The notes under the pieces: generated by a model | What the model was told of the DNA's origin: nothing | The model's input: only the letters and a program-made list of their open reading frames with translations | Databases searched by the model: none | Origin: Porticoccaceae bacterium | GTDB lineage: Bacteria > Pseudomonadota > Gammaproteobacteria > Pseudomonadales > Porticoccaceae | Direction: 5' to 3' | Assembly: GCA_023228865.1 (NCBI GenBank) | Contig: JALOAH010000090.1 | Coordinates: forward strand, 1 to 14,271 | Length of the DNA: 14,271 nt | Translations under genes and position numbers: made by a program | Part shown: positions 13,616 to 14,271 of the stretch, in pieces | Numbering within the stretch: position 1 is the stretch's first letter | Layout of the letters: every line of letters begins with the position of its first letter

Positions 13616-14271
13616 CGTGCCACCTCCAACTCAGTGTTACCCGTAAAGTGTACTACTTAAATAAAAAGTCTGTTCAATGTTTTACTGCGCCGGCTATCGC
13701 CATGCCGGAATAGAGAATCCATCATTGCAGCCGCAAGCAAAACCTCTACGACAATACTAATGAATATAAATTATTAAATCAAGCACCACAAAAGAATAAC
13801 ACTATTTTTATTTTTTTATATAAATCATACTTTTATAAAGGCAAAAGCCTCAATACCTGTATGACCCCCTATCTTATTTAAAAATTTTTTCCACTTTAAT
13901 AAATATAATTCATTATATGCCAAGGGCTTATTACCCCTGCGGCGGCATTGACAACCAAGCCGCCCGGCTTTATTTCTGGTTCTGGGTATTGTAGTCGATA
14001 AGCATCGTAACCATAAGCATTAACTTTATAAATGGTTACAGCATCAGTCTTTCCTTTAAGAAATTATTTAACACATTGTATTTAAATATAATTTTATTAT
14101 TTTTTAGCAAAGGATCGCTGATGGCTGATTTTTTAGCAAGAATATAATAAGCTAATGTAATTATTTTGTGATAACTTTTGGAGAATTTTCTGGCGGTCTG
14201 GCGCAGATGGCAAATTGGCGCCGCGCTGTCAGGCAGGCTTTTGGCGGCTGGCATGGCGGCCAAATAGTCAT
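13616..14271. other. AT-rich region without a supported gene
   Basis: About 650 bases, much more AT-rich than the rest of the window, especially 13750-13920 and 14030-14190. It holds a perfect ATATAAT-TC-ATTATAT palindrome (13903-13918), CCGGC/GCCGG arms (13690-13708), and an AAGCC/GGCTT hairpin with a GCCC loop (13957-13970) followed by TATTTCT, a weak terminator-like signal. A 75-codon minus-strand frame (14036-14263) ends in a Lys/Asn/Ile/Leu-rich stretch that follows the base composition and matches no family I know; I do not call it. The composition change suggests the edge of an accessory block or a long upstream region of A2. Confidence 0.55.
13647..13677 (-). promoter_or_regulatory. 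Weak candidate promoter for activase A2
   Basis: On the minus strand TTGAAC (13677-13672) and TACACT (13652-13647) lie 19 bases apart, a longer spacing than usual, with four matches in the -10. The surrounding DNA is AT-rich, so the start could lie elsewhere. Confidence 0.3.

Noticed and set aside
13948..13976. TTGACA followed after 17 bases by TATTTC, a possible plus-strand promoter
   Set aside because: The -10 matches consensus at only three of six positions, the spacer is a hairpin, and no gene follows within the window.
14036..14263. Minus-strand 75-codon frame in the AT-rich flank
   Set aside because: Its second half follows the local A/T bias and no family was recognised; evidence is too weak for a gene call.
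13616..14271. CRISPR array or tandem repeat in the AT-rich end
   Set aside because: The A/T runs and small palindromes are not regularly spaced repeats with spacers.

Overview
The window looks like a chromosomal segment of a free-living, probably marine gammaproteobacterium of the Cellvibrionales type (Spongiibacteraceae/Halieaceae-like). This is inferred from the minus-strand trio DUF3604 protein, parvulin-like PPIase and HupE/UreJ protein, and from overall protein style; no rRNA or marker gene confirms it. No tRNA, rRNA, CRISPR array, insertion sequence or phage gene was recognised.

Layout. (1) 1-3.4 kb, minus strand: an envelope operon of a DUF3604 protein with a PHP-like metal site, a membrane-anchored PpiC/parvulin-like protein and a HupE/UreJ protein cut by the window edge. 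(2) 3.4-3.8 kb: divergent regulatory region with a good sigma70-type promoter facing right. (3) 3.8-7.95 kb, plus strand: an acyl-CoA dehydratase/benzoyl-CoA reductase activase (A1), a BcrB/HgdA-type catalytic subunit and two SDR proteins, the first of which has lost the YxxxK catalytic pair. (4) 8.06-8.56 kb, minus strand: a MarR-family regulator, convergent with the operon and separated from it by a strong hairpin. (5) 8.56-9.24 kb: a regulatory region rich in inverted repeats, with promoters in both directions. (6) 9.24-11.33 kb, plus strand: the second catalytic subunit (BcrC/BadD/HgdB type) and an SDR resembling peroxisomal trans-2-enoyl-CoA reductase. (7) 11.66-13.6 kb, minus strand: a TetR-family regulator and, upstream of it, a second activase (A2) about 69% identical to A1 over its first 258 residues. 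(8) 13.6-14.27 kb: AT-rich DNA with no supported gene.

How it may work together. Enzymes of the 2-hydroxyacyl-CoA dehydratase/benzoyl-CoA reductase family need two different [4Fe-4S] catalytic subunits and an ATP-driven activase that injects low-potential electrons. All these parts are here, with two activases and three SDRs that could oxidise or reduce ring or hydroxyacyl/enoyl-CoA intermediates. The subunits are about 446 and 388 residues, nearer to BcrB/BcrC than to the smaller HadB/HadC type. The substrate cannot be read from the sequence; a reductive or dehydrating step on an alicyclic, aromatic or steroid-derived acyl-CoA is a hypothesis. Oddities are the separation of the two catalytic subunits into different transcription units, the two near-duplicate activases at the outer ends, the lack of any ferredoxin or ferredoxin-reducing gene in the window, a catalytically degenerate SDR inside the operon, and a shared operator-like motif upstream of both halves.
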